Part shown: positions 26,512 through 35,926 of the stretch, one piece after another
How the letters are laid out: every line of letters begins with the position of its first letter
How positions within the stretch are numbered: the stretch's first letter is position 1
DNA from: DATFNI01 sp963712305
Lineage (GTDB): Bacteria > Bacteroidota > Rhodothermia > Balneolales > DATFMH01
Assembly (NCBI GenBank): GCA_963712305.1
Contig: CAVQHI010000001.1
Span: forward strand, 806,001 to 870,000
Direction of reading: 5' to 3'
Length of the DNA: 64,000 nucleotides
The notes under the pieces: model-generated
Seen by the model: the letters and a program-made list of their open reading frames with translations, nothing else
Database searches by the model: none
What the model was told of the DNA's origin: nothing
Translations under genes and position numbers: made by a program

Positions 26512-27348
26512 ATGATACGAAGAAAGAGAGGGATTTTCAGCGTATTTAACGTACGTGTAACCTATGTGTTGTCACTTTTACTGATTTCCTGTGGAATGTG
26601 CCGGGCGCAGGTACTAACAGGTGCTCGCCTTTCGGGACTAGCCGGTGCTGTAACGGGCGTGCCAGATGATCCGTGGCAGGTATTCGGTAATCCCGCTATG
26701 GTTCCTGACGACACAAATACTTTCTCATTATACACACGTCGTAACTATAACCTGGTTGAACTCACCGATTACGCTGGTTCTGCCACATGGAATCATCATA
26801 ATCTTACCCTGGGTGCCGGAGCGCACACCTACGGCAATGAACTGTATCGTAAGACGCGTCTACTTGCCGTTGCCATGAGACAGTTTCAGGCTTTCAGACT
26901 GGGAATCAGGATTACTTATACGCGGATATCACTCGCTCCACCCTATGGTTCTGCCGGTCAGTTTGGAATCGACGCCGGAGTAGGCGTTCTCGCTCTCACC
27001 CACTTATGGATAGGGGTGTTTGCTACTAACCTCAATCAACCAAAATTAGGAAAAGCTCAGGAGGAATTGCCACAGACACTCAACCTGGGATTATCATGGA
27101 AACCTGTTGGAAATGTCCTGATAACGACCGGGATACAAAAAGATATCCGTTTCCCGCTATCAGTAAGATCGGGTGTTGAATGGCAGGCTGTTTCAGCCTT
27201 TTCGATGCGGGTCGGAGTCACGACCAAACCCACGTCCTACAGTCTTGGATCCGGTATAAATCTGGGTCGGTTATCCCTGAATATTGTGGCACAGCATCAT
27301 CAATGGCTTGGCTGGAGTCCGGGAATCGATGTTGAATTAAATATATAA
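26512..27348 (+). CDS. PorV/PorQ-like outer-membrane beta-barrel protein
   Basis: 278 aa with a signal peptide (about 1-32, ending CRAQ). The mature protein begins with the PorV/PorQ-type opening GARLSGLAGAVTGVPDD, then WQVFGNPAMV, which matches the FWNPAGLA block of PorV at 48276-49388. Alternating strands follow to the end. Such 14-strand barrels tether or shuttle T9SS cargo at the outer membrane. It is shorter than PorV and cannot be assigned firmly to PorQ. The helix-hairpin-helix/barrel gene starts 5 bp after its stop, so the two are co-transcribed. Confidence 0.7.
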   Translation: MIRRKRGIFSVFNVRVTYVLSLLLISCGMCRAQVLTGARLSGLAGAVTGVPDDPWQVFGNPAMVPDDTNTFSLYTRRNYNLVELTDYAGSATWNHHNLTLGAGAHTYGNELYRKTRLLAVAMRQFQAFRLGIRITYTRISLAPPYGSAGQFGIDAGVGVLALTHLWIGVFATNLNQPKLGKAQEELPQTLNLGLSWKPVGNVLITTGIQKDIRFPLSVRSGVEWQAVSAFSMRVGVTTKPTSYSLGSGINLGRLSLNIVAQHHQWLGWSPGIDVELNI

Positions 27349-27353
27349 ACGTC

Positions 27354-29396
27354 ATGAAGATTCGCTTCTATCTGTTCATCATTAGTGGAATTCTTCTGCT
27401 ACCCGAATCCGTCTGCTGCCAGGTTAAAGATTCAACCCTTCAGGCGATTGAAAACAAATCTGAACTCAATGCTGAAAGATCAGAATCTGAAAATGCTGGA
27501 GCAACGGCTGAACAGGAATTGGATTTTGTTGAGCAGCTTATGCAGCATCCTTTGGATCCTAACACGGCATCACTCTCTGAACTTCAGCAGATTCCCGACC
27601 TAAGCGACAAATTAGCTCAACATATAGTGAGTTACCGGGAATCGCATCTGTTTGAAAATATCGATGAGCTCACTCGAGTAAAAGGCATCGGAAAAGTGAC
27701 TCTGAATCATATCAGACCTTTTCTGCAAATCGATCAAACTAACCTGCGTAAAAATCTTCATTTCTGGACTAATGATTTCTCCGGACAGTATCTCGCACGA
27801 TTTCAACGCTCTTTAACGCCGGGTATAGGATATCAACCTGATTCCGGTAAAACAGGTTACCTTGGAAATCCGACTCGCCTGTACCAACGTCTAACATTAT
27901 TCAGCAGGCATCTCTCCCTGAATCTCACCCAGGAGAAAGATCCTGGGGAACAATGGGATGGTTCACTTGGATTTGATTACACCTCCGGTCATTTCGCGCT
28001 TTATGATGTCGGTGTTATACGACACTTAGTTCTTGGCGATTACAGCTTAGCCTTCGGTCAGGGACTTGCCATCCGAACAAGCGGTTCAATGGGAATGGGA
28101 AGCGATGTAATAACCGGTGGAATTCAGAACAGCCGGGGTCTGCGTCCTTACACCTCAACAGACGAGAACCACTTTCTGCGCGGGATAGCTGCCACAGTTG
28201 GAAATCGTTTATCAGCGACACTCTTTTACTCGAAACGCAGATACAGTGCCACAATCATCAGCAGTGATACGATTGCCTATCCAAGTTTCACCGGATATTA
28301 TCGTACGCCAACGGAATATGCCCGCCGCTACAATAATGGTGCAATGTTGTACGGCGCTCATCTAAAATGGACATTTCGTTTGGGAACCATAGGGTTTACT
28401 GAGCTGCACAATCAGTTTGACCACTATATCGCACCGGACACGCGGTACTATCGGCTTTATTTTTTTTCTGGATCTGATGCCGATGTGCAGAGTTTTGATT
28501 ACCGGTTTAATTTTGGCAATCAGGCCCTCTTTGGCGAGACGGCTCGCAGCGGAAATAATGCCATGGCATTCCTTACAGGAATACGGTCAAAACTGAGTGA
28601 CCATGCAGAACTGATAGGAGTATGGAGAAACTACAATTACAAGTTCCAATCTATTTTTGGAAATGCACTATCCCAGAAATCAGGATATCCGAATAATGAA
28701 GAGGGATTCTATGTTGGTCTAAAACTGCGACTCACCAGTCAGATCACTTTCCGCACTTATTTCGATCAGTTTTACTATCCGAAGCCCAGATATCGTGTAC
28801 ATAGCGACTCTCAGGGCTATGAATGGCTCGGGGTAATCGACTATCGAAACAGTAACGGTTTTTCGACAACAGTCCTTGGCAGTTATCAAGATCACGGAAT
28901 AGATACAAACACATTTGATTCACTCGGTCGTGACATAAGGTTTACCGGCATTCAGCAAAGATTTCGTCTTCGAGGTCAAATTGAAGTCCAGTCCAATCCA
29001 CACATACGACTCCGGTCACGAATAGAATGGATTCAATATGCAGCATCCCAAAACACAAGATCGAGCGGTATTCTTCTCTATCAAGACATTCGCTGGCAGC
29101 CTGTTCATCAAGTCCGATTGGACATTCGTTACTGCTTTTTTGATACCAATGATTATGATTCCAGGGTCTACGCTTTTGAAAATGATTTACTTTATGTCTT
29201 CCATATTCCTGCTTTTTACGGTCAGGGACAGCGTATGTATCTCCTGCTAAAATGGACCATTCACCAGCATATTACAGTTTGGGGTAAAGTTGGTGTGACC
29301 CATTATGTCAACCAACATACTATTGGAAGTGGTCTTGGTTTGATTAATGGAGATAAGCGCGAGGATACCGGTCTGATGATTCGAATAACGTGGTAG
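27354..29396 (+). CDS. Helix-hairpin-helix domain fused to an outer-membrane beta-barrel
   Basis: 680 aa. A signal peptide (about 1-23) is followed by a short acidic linker, then a ComEA-like helix-hairpin-helix unit at about 67-127 with two hairpins (LSELQQIPDLSDKLAQHIV and IDELTRVKGIGKVTLNHI). From about 130 to the end it is a long run of amphipathic strands rich in Tyr, Phe and Arg, ending in IRITW as barrel proteins often do. HhH units usually bind DNA, so a DNA-uptake role is possible, but here the unit may instead bind protein. Proteins with this layout occur in Bacteroidota without a known function. It is in one unit with the PorQ-like gene. Confidence 0.75.
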   Translation: MKIRFYLFIISGILLLPESVCCQVKDSTLQAIENKSELNAERSESENAGATAEQELDFVEQLMQHPLDPNTASLSELQQIPDLSDKLAQHIVSYRESHLFENIDELTRVKGIGKVTLNHIRPFLQIDQTNLRKNLHFWTNDFSGQYLARFQRSLTPGIGYQPDSGKTGYLGNPTRLYQRLTLFSRHLSLNLTQEKDPGEQWDGSLGFDYTSGHFALYDVGVIRHLVLGDYSLAFGQGLAIRTSGSMGMGSDVITGGIQNSRGLRPYTSTDENHFLRGIAATVGNRLSATLFYSKRRYSATIISSDTIAYPSFTGYYRTPTEYARRYNNGAMLYGAHLKWTFRLGTIGFTELHNQFDHYIAPDTRYYRLYFFSGSDADVQSFDYRFNFGNQALFGETARSGNNAMAFLTGIRSKLSDHAELIGVWRNYNYKFQSIFGNALSQKSGYPNNEEGFYVGLKLRLTSQITFRTYFDQFYYPKPRYRVHSDSQGYEWLGVIDYRNSNGFSTTVLGSYQDHGIDTNTFDSLGRDIRFTGIQQRFRLRGQIEVQSNPHIRLRSRIEWIQYAASQNTRSSGILLYQDIRWQPVHQVRLDIRYCFFDTNDYDSRVYAFENDLLYVFHIPAFYGQGQRMYLLLKWTIHQHITVWGKVGVTHYVNQHTIGSGLGLINGDKREDTGLMIRITW

Positions 29397-29744
29397 CAGA
29401 TTTAACGTCATTTCGAGTTACGAATTATCCGCCGCGGCGGATAACCATTGCGGTGAATGATGACAATCCCAATCAACTCTGTGGTTTTCCCTGTGCGCCC
29501 AGTGGTTGTTTTTCCCGCATACATAATAACCACGGTGGACACAGAGTAATCTCACAGTGTTCACGGAGAGTAAAAGAAAGAGAAACTTTTAACTTTCAAC
29601 TTGTCAATAGGAACCGGCCAGGGAATCTATCATATACGGAAATGTCTGGAATGGAGTATAGAATTCGCGAGAGGCTCGTCGTTAATAGACAATTAAGAAT
29701 TACTATAAGATATTGAAAAAACTAATTTATAATCATTAATACTA
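29397..29744. other. 348-bp non-coding gap with repeat relic
   Basis: Between the convergent HhH-barrel and thioredoxin genes there is no credible gene. At 29468-29575 the words ctctgtgg, cacggtggacacagagt, cacagtgttcacggagag repeat the pattern seen at 1840-1936. The sequence gccgcggcgg near 29430 is unusually GC-rich for its surroundings. Confidence 0.45.
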
Positions 29745-30569
29745 TTAATACAAAGCCATCGAAAACCGTCGCCGGTACTGCTGCGTAAGTGGGTGCTGGC
29801 TACCGAGCATAGTGAATATCGCGATGCATGTCTTCCGTGGACCGTCATTATCAATCTTACGGTCACGAATCAAACAGTCGATAAATCGCTCCAGTGCTTC
29901 CTGGTAATCTTCCTTAAAAAGGTATAGAACGCCTTCAAGATACTTTTCTGCTACTCCATCAACTGACGATTCCGGTTTCGACTTAGTGCGTATCAGGTTT
30001 TTCAGATGTTCAATTGTTTGGACCGTCTCTTTTTCGATCTCAAACCTCATACCTTCTTCAGTCTTTACAATGAGTTTTTTTGCTCCCTCGATATCATCCG
30101 GGAGGGTAAGCATGGCCAGCTTAACGATTAATTCCTGGTCATCCGGATCGTTTTTAACCATATTCGCAAGCAGTTTTCGGGCACGTTTGCGGTCACCATT
30201 GGCCAGCAGATGTTCAAGCATCTCACTATCCTGGGTATCTTCCTCCGATGCGGGCAAATTTTGTGTCAGCCACTTGCGAACGGCTGGTTCAGGCTGTGCA
30301 CCCTGGAATTCTGCAATAATCTTCTTTTGATACACCATCTTGACCGCCGGAATGCCCCGAATCCCAAACTGAGCTGCCAGTTGTGGATTCTGCTCCGTAT
30401 CGATCTTCACCAGTTTCCATTTGCCACGGGCTTCGCCGGCAAGCTTCTCAAGCACAGGTCCAAGCATACGACAGGGACCACACCACTCCGCCCAGAAATC
30501 AAGCACAACAGGGACTGTTTCACTTGATTCAATTACATCTTTGCGAAAATCTGCCACTTCATAATTCAT
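29745..30569 (-). CDS. Thioredoxin-TPR chaperone (CnoX/YbbN-like)
   Basis: 274 aa, cytoplasmic. The N-terminal thioredoxin domain (about 5-108) has the active site WAEWCGPC (Cys30, Cys33) and the cis-proline segment GIRGIPAVK. The C-terminal ~150 residues are helical TPR-like repeats, including RARKLLANMVKNDPDDQ and YQEALERFIDCLIRD. This is the layout of CnoX, which protects proteins from oxidative damage and can hand them to GroEL. E. coli CnoX lacks the full CxxC, whereas this copy keeps it and so should be redox-active, as in some other bacteria. Confidence 0.88.
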   Translation of the reverse strand: MNYEVADFRKDVIESSETVPVVLDFWAEWCGPCRMLGPVLEKLAGEARGKWKLVKIDTEQNPQLAAQFGIRGIPAVKMVYQKKIIAEFQGAQPEPAVRKWLTQNLPASEEDTQDSEMLEHLLANGDRKRARKLLANMVKNDPDDQELIVKLAMLTLPDDIEGAKKLIVKTEEGMRFEIEKETVQTIEHLKNLIRTKSKPESSVDGVAEKYLEGVLYLFKEDYQEALERFIDCLIRDRKIDNDGPRKTCIAIFTMLGSQHPLTQQYRRRFSMALY

Positions 30570-30734
30570 AACAGCAACCTTTACACAATGATTGAATAAA
30601 CTTTCAGTACGAAATCTTTTGACCTAACAGATGTATAATGGACTCAGATGCATAATACATATAAGAAAGGCCGGGTTATCACAAGCCGGCCAGGTAAATC
30701 AAAATCCTACTCAAAAGAAGCTTTGCAAAGCTCA

Positions 30735-30950
30735 TCAGGCTTCGTCTTCTTCTACATTTTCAATACAATAAGGAACCACCGGTTCGATATCTTCCCCGCC
30801 TTTGATAGTTTCCAAATATTTATTGCGCTCATGCAGAGCGTCGTGCAACTGAGAATCTTTTATCCAGGCTCTCCCGCCATCATGTTTCAGACGATAACGG
30901 TTTTTATATTTCAACGCTGCGCGATGAATATCAGGTAATTTCTTGATCAT
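30735..30950 (-). CDS. Small conserved-looking protein of unknown function
   Basis: 71 aa, highly charged. It starts MIKKLPDIHRAALKYKN and ends with an acidic tail. I do not recognise a family. The strongest evidence that it is real is the ribosome-binding site: AGAGGA sits about 8 bases before the ATG at 30950, a better match than most genes here. It lies between the thioredoxin gene and divergent rplU. Confidence 0.6.
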   Translation of the reverse strand: MIKKLPDIHRAALKYKNRYRLKHDGGRAWIKDSQLHDALHERNKYLETIKGGEDIEPVVPYCIENVEEDEA

Positions 30951-30984
30951 TTTTTTCCTCTTCAGTTATTCTGTTAACCAATGA

Positions 30985-30999
30985 CTGCTAAATTAGCAG
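30985..30999. promoter_or_regulatory. 15-bp palindrome in the divergent region before rplU
   Basis: CTGCTAA-A-TTAGCAG is a perfect palindrome around one central base. It lies 35 bp upstream of the small minus-strand gene and 41 bp before the -33 box of rplU, where an operator could affect either. No regulator is known. Confidence 0.25.
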
Positions 31000-31039
31000 A
31001 TTCAGGTGAAGTGTTCCAGTTTTAGTTAACACTAAAAAA

Positions 31040-31070
31040 TTTGATATAATTTTCTGAACTCTTATCTTTG
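31040..31070 (+). promoter_or_regulatory. Bacteroidota-type sigma-A promoter of rplU-rpmA
   Basis: TTTG at 31040-31043 and TATCTTTG at 31063-31070, a full match to TAnnTTTG, are separated by 19 bases, the preferred spacing of the Bacteroidota housekeeping promoter. The predicted start lies about 35-40 bp before the rplU ATG at 31114. A 7-bp inverted repeat with a 4-nt loop (31020-31037) sits just upstream. Confidence 0.75.
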
Positions 31071-31113
31071 GCTTCTGTAAGAAATTTAAATCCAAAGCTA
31101 TCTCACGAAATCA

Positions 31114-31425
31114 ATGTTTGCAATCGTTGAAATTGGTGGGCATCAATACAAAGTAGCCGAGAACGACTTAATTTATGTGGATCGTCTCTCCAATGACGTT
31201 GATGATAAGGTCGATTTTGACCGCATCCTCCTCGTCAATGATGATAAGAAAGTCCACGTCGGAAAGCCCGTTGTAGAAGGTGCCAAAATCCAGGCTACCG
31301 TGGTTGACCACGTTAAAGCCGATAAACTCATCGTTTTTAAGAAAAAACGGCGCAAAGGCTATCAAAAGCGTACCGGTCACCGTCAAAAGCTGACCCAGAT
31401 TCGCATAGATAAACTCACCGTTTAA
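31114..31425 (+). CDS. rplU: 50S ribosomal protein L21
   Basis: 103 aa, the standard length. It opens FAIVEIGGHQYKV and ends with the basic block KKKRRKGYQKRTGHRQ, followed by TQIRI. It binds 23S rRNA in the large subunit. rpmA starts 27 bp later, the usual order. A clear promoter precedes it. Confidence 0.98.
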   Translation: MFAIVEIGGHQYKVAENDLIYVDRLSNDVDDKVDFDRILLVNDDKKVHVGKPVVEGAKIQATVVDHVKADKLIVFKKKRRKGYQKRTGHRQKLTQIRIDKLTV

Positions 31426-31452
31426 TACGAACTAGAAAAGCAGTAAGCAGTT

Positions 31453-31707
31453 ATGGCTCATAAAAAAGGTGGCGGCTCAACCAAAAACGGTCGCGATTCT
31501 GTATCAAAACGCCTTGGTATTAAGAAATATGGTGGTGAGCATGTCCTTGCCGGAAACATAATTGTTCGCCAGCGAGGAACAAAGTTTCACCCGGGTAAAA
31601 ATGTTGGTTTAGGTCACGACTACACCATCTTTGCCACCGAGGAAGGAACAGTTCGGTTTACAAGAGGTCTGAAAGACCGAAAGTTTGTTCACGTAGATCC
31701 GAACTAA
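31453..31707 (+). CDS. rpmA: 50S ribosomal protein L27
   Basis: 84 aa. It begins MAHKKGGGSTKNGRDS, the conserved N-terminus that reaches the peptidyl-transferase centre, and contains LGIKKYGGE and IVRQRGTKFHPG. There is no N-terminal propeptide of the kind cleaved in Firmicutes. It is in one unit with rplU and followed by a strong terminator. Confidence 0.98.
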   Translation: MAHKKGGGSTKNGRDSVSKRLGIKKYGGEHVLAGNIIVRQRGTKFHPGKNVGLGHDYTIFATEEGTVRFTRGLKDRKFVHVDPN

Positions 31708-31735
31708 GCTTTCTCATTAATATTTTTTCCATCAG

Positions 31736-31766
31736 GCCTTAATGTCTTGTGCATTAAGGCTTTTTT
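31736..31766 (+). terminator. Terminator of rplU-rpmA
   Basis: GCCTTAATG (31736-31744) and CATTAAGGC (31752-31760) form a perfect 9-bp stem with a 7-nt loop and six T after it. The next gene begins only 16 bp downstream. Confidence 0.92.
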
Positions 31767-31781
31767 ATCATGTAACAACCT

Positions 31782-32444
31782 ATGCTCGACTCCATCACTA
31801 TACCCGGCCTAGAGCGCCGTTTACGAGTTAATACTATTTTCGGGATCGGAAGAAATTATGTGGCCCACGCCCATGAATTAAAGAACGAGGTTCCGAAAAG
31901 TCCAGTAATATTCATCAAACCGGTTACATCTGTCATCTATTCCGGTGATAACGTTCGGCTGCCTTTCCAAAGCCAGGATGTTCATTACGAAACTGAACTG
32001 GTGGTAGCAATTGGGAAAAACGGGAAGAACATTCCCATCCAGGATGCTCTCAGTTATGTGGAAGGATATGGCATTGGGATCGATGTCACTGCCCGTGATC
32101 TGCAACAACAAGCTAAGGAAAAATCTCTTCCCTGGGCTGTCAGTAAAGGGTTTGATACATTTGCCCCTATCAGCAAGTTTATATCTGCCAGCGAGGTAGA
32201 TGATCCGCAGCAATTGACTTTCGAGCTCGAAGTTAATGGCGAAATTAAACAGCGTGGGGACACATCGATGATGATCTTTCCGGTTGCACACCTCATATCT
32301 GAGCTGTCTCGTTTCTTCACACTGAACTCCGGAGATCTTATTTTTACCGGCACGCCTGAAGGCGTCGGACCAATGCGCTCAGGTGATCAGATGAAAGCCA
32401 CACTCTGCGGCAAAAACATTACGCTGGAAGTCGGGGTTAGCTGA
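31782..32444 (+). CDS. Fumarylacetoacetate hydrolase (FAH) family protein
   Basis: 220 aa, the compact FAHD1/YcgM-type length. Visible motifs are IFGIGRNY, FIKPVTSV, the metal-binding HYETELVVAIG, GIGIDVTARDLQ, KGFDTFAP and FTGTPEGVGP. Members cleave acylpyruvates or decarboxylate oxaloacetate and need Mg2+ or Mn2+. It starts 16 bp after the rpmA terminator and is probably transcribed separately. The precise substrate is unknown. Confidence 0.88.
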   Translation: MLDSITIPGLERRLRVNTIFGIGRNYVAHAHELKNEVPKSPVIFIKPVTSVIYSGDNVRLPFQSQDVHYETELVVAIGKNGKNIPIQDALSYVEGYGIGIDVTARDLQQQAKEKSLPWAVSKGFDTFAPISKFISASEVDDPQQLTFELEVNGEIKQRGDTSMMIFPVAHLISELSRFFTLNSGDLIFTGTPEGVGPMRSGDQMKATLCGKNITLEVGVS

Positions 32445-32552
32445 AAATCTGATAATCTCCTTTGCAAAACTGCAAAACGGGCGATAATTTAAGCAGGTGC
32501 CTGCCTAATAGGCTTACGATTATAATTCCTTCCACTCTAACAGAACAGGCTC

Positions 32553-34460
32553 TTGCGTATCCGTTTTATACTCTTTACCGCCATCATTGCATTAATTCTC
32601 ATCGGGAAGCAGCAACCGGCTAACGCCCAGTCTCCCCCCCCCTATCTCTCACCCGATACAACCTGGCTGTGGCCAACCGATGCCAGCCATTATATTTCTT
32701 CGACGTTTGCCGAAACACGGGCCGGCCATTTCCATGCAGCACTGGATATCAAGACGTGGGGACGGCGTGGGTATCGGGTTAATGCTACGAGATCCGGCAT
32801 TCTGTACAGGGTTGGTATTGGTCCAAACGGCTACGGTAATGTTGTATACCTCAGGCATAGCGACGGATCTTTTTCAGTGTATGCACATCTGGAAGATTTT
32901 ATTCCAAAGATCAGGCACCTGGTCGATTCGCTTCGCCTTCAGACATACGAATTCAGCTTTGACCGGATATTAACGAAGTATAATATTCATTTTAAACAGG
33001 GTGAAACGATCGGATATACCGGTTCTTCAGGTATCGGTCCCCCACATCTTCATTTTGAATTGCGCACCCCAGAAGAACATCCCTTCAATCCGTTCCTAAC
33101 CAATATCAGGGTAAAGGATCACCGCGCACCCTACGTTCTGGGATTGTCTATTGAACCTATTTCAGAAAACGCCACAATACAAGGCAAGAAGGAGATTTAC
33201 ACTGAAAGACCAAAGAGAACGAGTAACGGATATAATTTCGGTACCATTAAGGTCAGCGGTGCGGTCGGACTTGGCATTGAAGCCGGTGATCATTCCGATG
33301 GTGTGAGTAACTCTTATGCTGTTTACCGGCTGACTCTGAAACAAGACACTACCGTTTATTTTGCGTCCGAAGTCGACAGCTTTTCCTATTCCAACACTCA
33401 CCAGATGGACCTGGACAGGATCTACCAGTTACTCAAACAAAAGGGGAAGGCTTATCAGCGGTTGTATGTGAAGGACGGCAATACGCTCAGCTTCTATAAA
33501 CGTCTTAAAAACCACGGGATCCTGGCATTTCCAGATGGGAAATATCGGTTCAGGATCACGGCTTCCGATTATTTCGGGAACAAAACAAATGCCTACGTGA
33601 CACTGATTTTCGATAATAAGCAGCTTAAATCAAGTGAAACGCCTTCTAACCTTACAAGAAACGTCAACTGGTTTTGGTCAGACAACTGGGTATCGATGCC
33701 GGCAGGAGAAATGATATCTTCAGACAACAGTAGTGGCCCAAGCACAGGCACTGTTCTGTTCGAAGGAAAAAGCGAGGTAATTAATCTCAAAAAAGCGGAT
33801 ACACTTAATTTTAAGCTGCACGGCCACCAGAAAACCCTGTATCGCATCTATCCCGGAAGAACACAAACTATCTATTCAGATGATCATAGCGTTTCGGCCA
33901 GTTTTGGACGAACGACACTCTATGATACATTAAGCGTTTATCTAAATAATGGATATCAAAGCGGATATCCCTGGTTTTCAATTTTACCGGATATTGAACC
34001 TGTTAATGACTCGATTTACATGAGTGTAAAGCTAACCGACACACTTGCCTCAAAATCCGGACTGGGTATCTATTCGGTCAATGCACGTCACAGGGGGCGA
34101 TATGATTACGTTGCCACCTCGAGAAATAATGATTTCCTGAACGCACAGATTTCGAGTTTTGGCAAATACCAGATCCTTCAGGATACGCTACCACCCGCTT
34201 TAACTCATCCTGAACTCGTGCGTCGTCATGGACATTGGCTTGTGGCTGTTTCAGTAAAAGATAATCTATCGGGTGTGGACAATGAGCGAACAGTTATTTA
34301 CTGTAATGGTGTAAGGGGCATTCCGGACTATGATCCGGAAGGAAACAGAATTTTGTACTATCACCCTGATTTCAAGCCAAAGACTGTCAACAAGTTAAAG
34401 GTCACGGTTTATGATCAGACAGGGAATCATAAAACTGTCGACTTCACTATTACCCGGTAA
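32553..34460 (+). CDS. Secreted M23-family (LytM) peptidase
   Basis: 635 aa from a TTG at 32553. An in-frame stop 15 bp upstream and the lack of any nearby ATG make this the only start that keeps the signal peptide (about 1-26, ending ANAQ). The M23 domain (about 55-180) has zinc ligands His61 and Asp65 in HAALD and His167 in HLHFE, plus His112 in YAHLED, so it should be active. The remaining ~450 residues look like beta-rich domains. M23 enzymes cut peptidoglycan cross-bridges. The GWxTD lipoprotein gene begins 5 bp after the stop, suggesting a shared envelope role. Confidence 0.88.
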   Translation: MRIRFILFTAIIALILIGKQQPANAQSPPPYLSPDTTWLWPTDASHYISSTFAETRAGHFHAALDIKTWGRRGYRVNATRSGILYRVGIGPNGYGNVVYLRHSDGSFSVYAHLEDFIPKIRHLVDSLRLQTYEFSFDRILTKYNIHFKQGETIGYTGSSGIGPPHLHFELRTPEEHPFNPFLTNIRVKDHRAPYVLGLSIEPISENATIQGKKEIYTERPKRTSNGYNFGTIKVSGAVGLGIEAGDHSDGVSNSYAVYRLTLKQDTTVYFASEVDSFSYSNTHQMDLDRIYQLLKQKGKAYQRLYVKDGNTLSFYKRLKNHGILAFPDGKYRFRITASDYFGNKTNAYVTLIFDNKQLKSSETPSNLTRNVNWFWSDNWVSMPAGEMISSDNSSGPSTGTVLFEGKSEVINLKKADTLNFKLHGHQKTLYRIYPGRTQTIYSDDHSVSASFGRTTLYDTLSVYLNNGYQSGYPWFSILPDIEPVNDSIYMSVKLTDTLASKSGLGIYSVNARHRGRYDYVATSRNNDFLNAQISSFGKYQILQDTLPPALTHPELVRRHGHWLVAVSVKDNLSGVDNERTVIYCNGVRGIPDYDPEGNRILYYHPDFKPKTVNKLKVTVYDQTGNHKTVDFTITR

Positions 34461-34465
34461 AATAT

Positions 34466-35908
34466 ATGGGTAAATCCACCACTTTAGTTGTCAGAGGTGT
34501 GGGATTGGTCACACTTCTTGTCGTTATTTTCATCGGTGGTTGCGGCACGCCCAAATACACAAATATCAACGCCGGCGACCTTCATTCGTTCGTTCCGGGT
34601 TTACCTAACTTCAATATTGGTGCCTTCGGATACTACGATGAGCGTTATATGCCGGGCTTGCGGGTGGATATCAGTGTTCCTTACAACAGCCTTATCTTCA
34701 AATCGCTTAAAAGTTCAGGGCATTTTGAAGCACATTTCAATATGGAACTGAAGATCACCCGGAAGGATACTACCGTTGGTTTTCCTATTGTAAAGAGCTA
34801 TGATAAGACCATAGAGGCAAATAATTATAAAACAAGTAAAAGTCTCAAGTCTTTTATCATTCACTTTAAAACTATCCTGGTGCCTGGCGTGTATGATATC
34901 CAGGCAATACTTATGGATCAGAATTCAGGAAAATCGAGCCAGCGAACGATCCGAACAACGATACCTAATCCAAAGAAAAACCAGGTAACGACTACCTCCA
35001 TAGAGTTACTTTCTAAAGGCGGTGGACCGGACGCCCCGCCTGATTTTGAACCTGTACTCACCTACCATGTATCTCAAAGTGTTGATTCTCTCAAGGCTGT
35101 AATTCAGTTATATCTCAATACAGCTGAGAATAATCTGAACCTGAAGATGACGCTCGTCAAGTTCAAGTCTGATACTACCCCGGCACGGCCACCCTATTTT
35201 CTTACGCCATCTCAGGGCAGCCTGCAGTACCGCGGGATCGACTTTGGCAAAGCGGACACGATGCAGGTCAATACGCGTAATTACAGCGGTTTGGCTGGCG
35301 CCATATCCATCGATTTTCTTCTCCCAAAAATCAAACAGGGCGTATACAGGGTATCGATTATAGGGAAAGACGAGGCTAACCAGATTTCGTTTATCCGGTC
35401 ACGTGATTTTGCCGTCAGAGAACCGGGTTTCCCTCGCCTGACGAATCTTAATGAACTTGCTGAGGCGACTTACTATATCGCCACCCCCAAAGAGTATAAA
35501 CACCTCATGAAGTATTATGGCACTGATTCACTAAAACAAGTCTTTGATACTTTTTGGGCAAACCTAATTCCAAATAAAAATAAAGCAAAGTCTATAATTT
35601 CAAGTTATTACAGCCGGATTGAAGATGCCAATATGTTGTTTTCCAACTATAAAGAAGGATGGAAAACTGATCTTGGAATGCTGTATGTGGTACTTGGACC
35701 GCCTTCGTACGTCGAACGTAATGTCGAAGGGATGACGTGGTATTATCAGCAGTATTCGTCGGATGTACCAAACTCTTTCTACTTCAGACAGGTTTACAAC
35801 ACACGAGATTACTTCCCATTTGATCACTATCAGCTGATACGTAACATCTATTATCAGCAGTTCTACTATACAAAAATAGAAGACTGGCGCGACGGAATCG
35901 TTCCTTAA
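34466..35908 (+). CDS. GWxTD domain lipoprotein
   Basis: 480 aa. The N-terminus has a lipobox in IFIGGCG (Cys27), so it should be lipid-anchored. Beta-rich repeats fill the middle. The C-terminal GWxTD domain carries GWKTDLGMLYVVLGPP, followed by WYYQQ. The domain is widespread in the FCB group and its function is unknown. It is co-transcribed with the M23 peptidase gene (5-bp gap). Confidence 0.85.
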   Translation: MGKSTTLVVRGVGLVTLLVVIFIGGCGTPKYTNINAGDLHSFVPGLPNFNIGAFGYYDERYMPGLRVDISVPYNSLIFKSLKSSGHFEAHFNMELKITRKDTTVGFPIVKSYDKTIEANNYKTSKSLKSFIIHFKTILVPGVYDIQAILMDQNSGKSSQRTIRTTIPNPKKNQVTTTSIELLSKGGGPDAPPDFEPVLTYHVSQSVDSLKAVIQLYLNTAENNLNLKMTLVKFKSDTTPARPPYFLTPSQGSLQYRGIDFGKADTMQVNTRNYSGLAGAISIDFLLPKIKQGVYRVSIIGKDEANQISFIRSRDFAVREPGFPRLTNLNELAEATYYIATPKEYKHLMKYYGTDSLKQVFDTFWANLIPNKNKAKSIISSYYSRIEDANMLFSNYKEGWKTDLGMLYVVLGPPSYVERNVEGMTWYYQQYSSDVPNSFYFRQVYNTRDYFPFDHYQLIRNIYYQQFYYTKIEDWRDGIVP

Positions 35909-35926
35909 AAAATAAATGCGCCTCGT

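Noticed and set aside
29390..29716. 108-codon plus-strand frame in the gap after the HhH-barrel gene
   Set aside because: It overlaps the end of the barrel gene and a repeat relic, its sequence is rich in Arg, Asn and Cys without any domain pattern, and it has no ribosome-binding site.
30648..30938. 96-codon plus-strand frame opposite the small minus-strand gene
   Set aside because: The minus-strand frame has a clear AGAGGA site and a plausible charged protein; the plus frame is its shadow.
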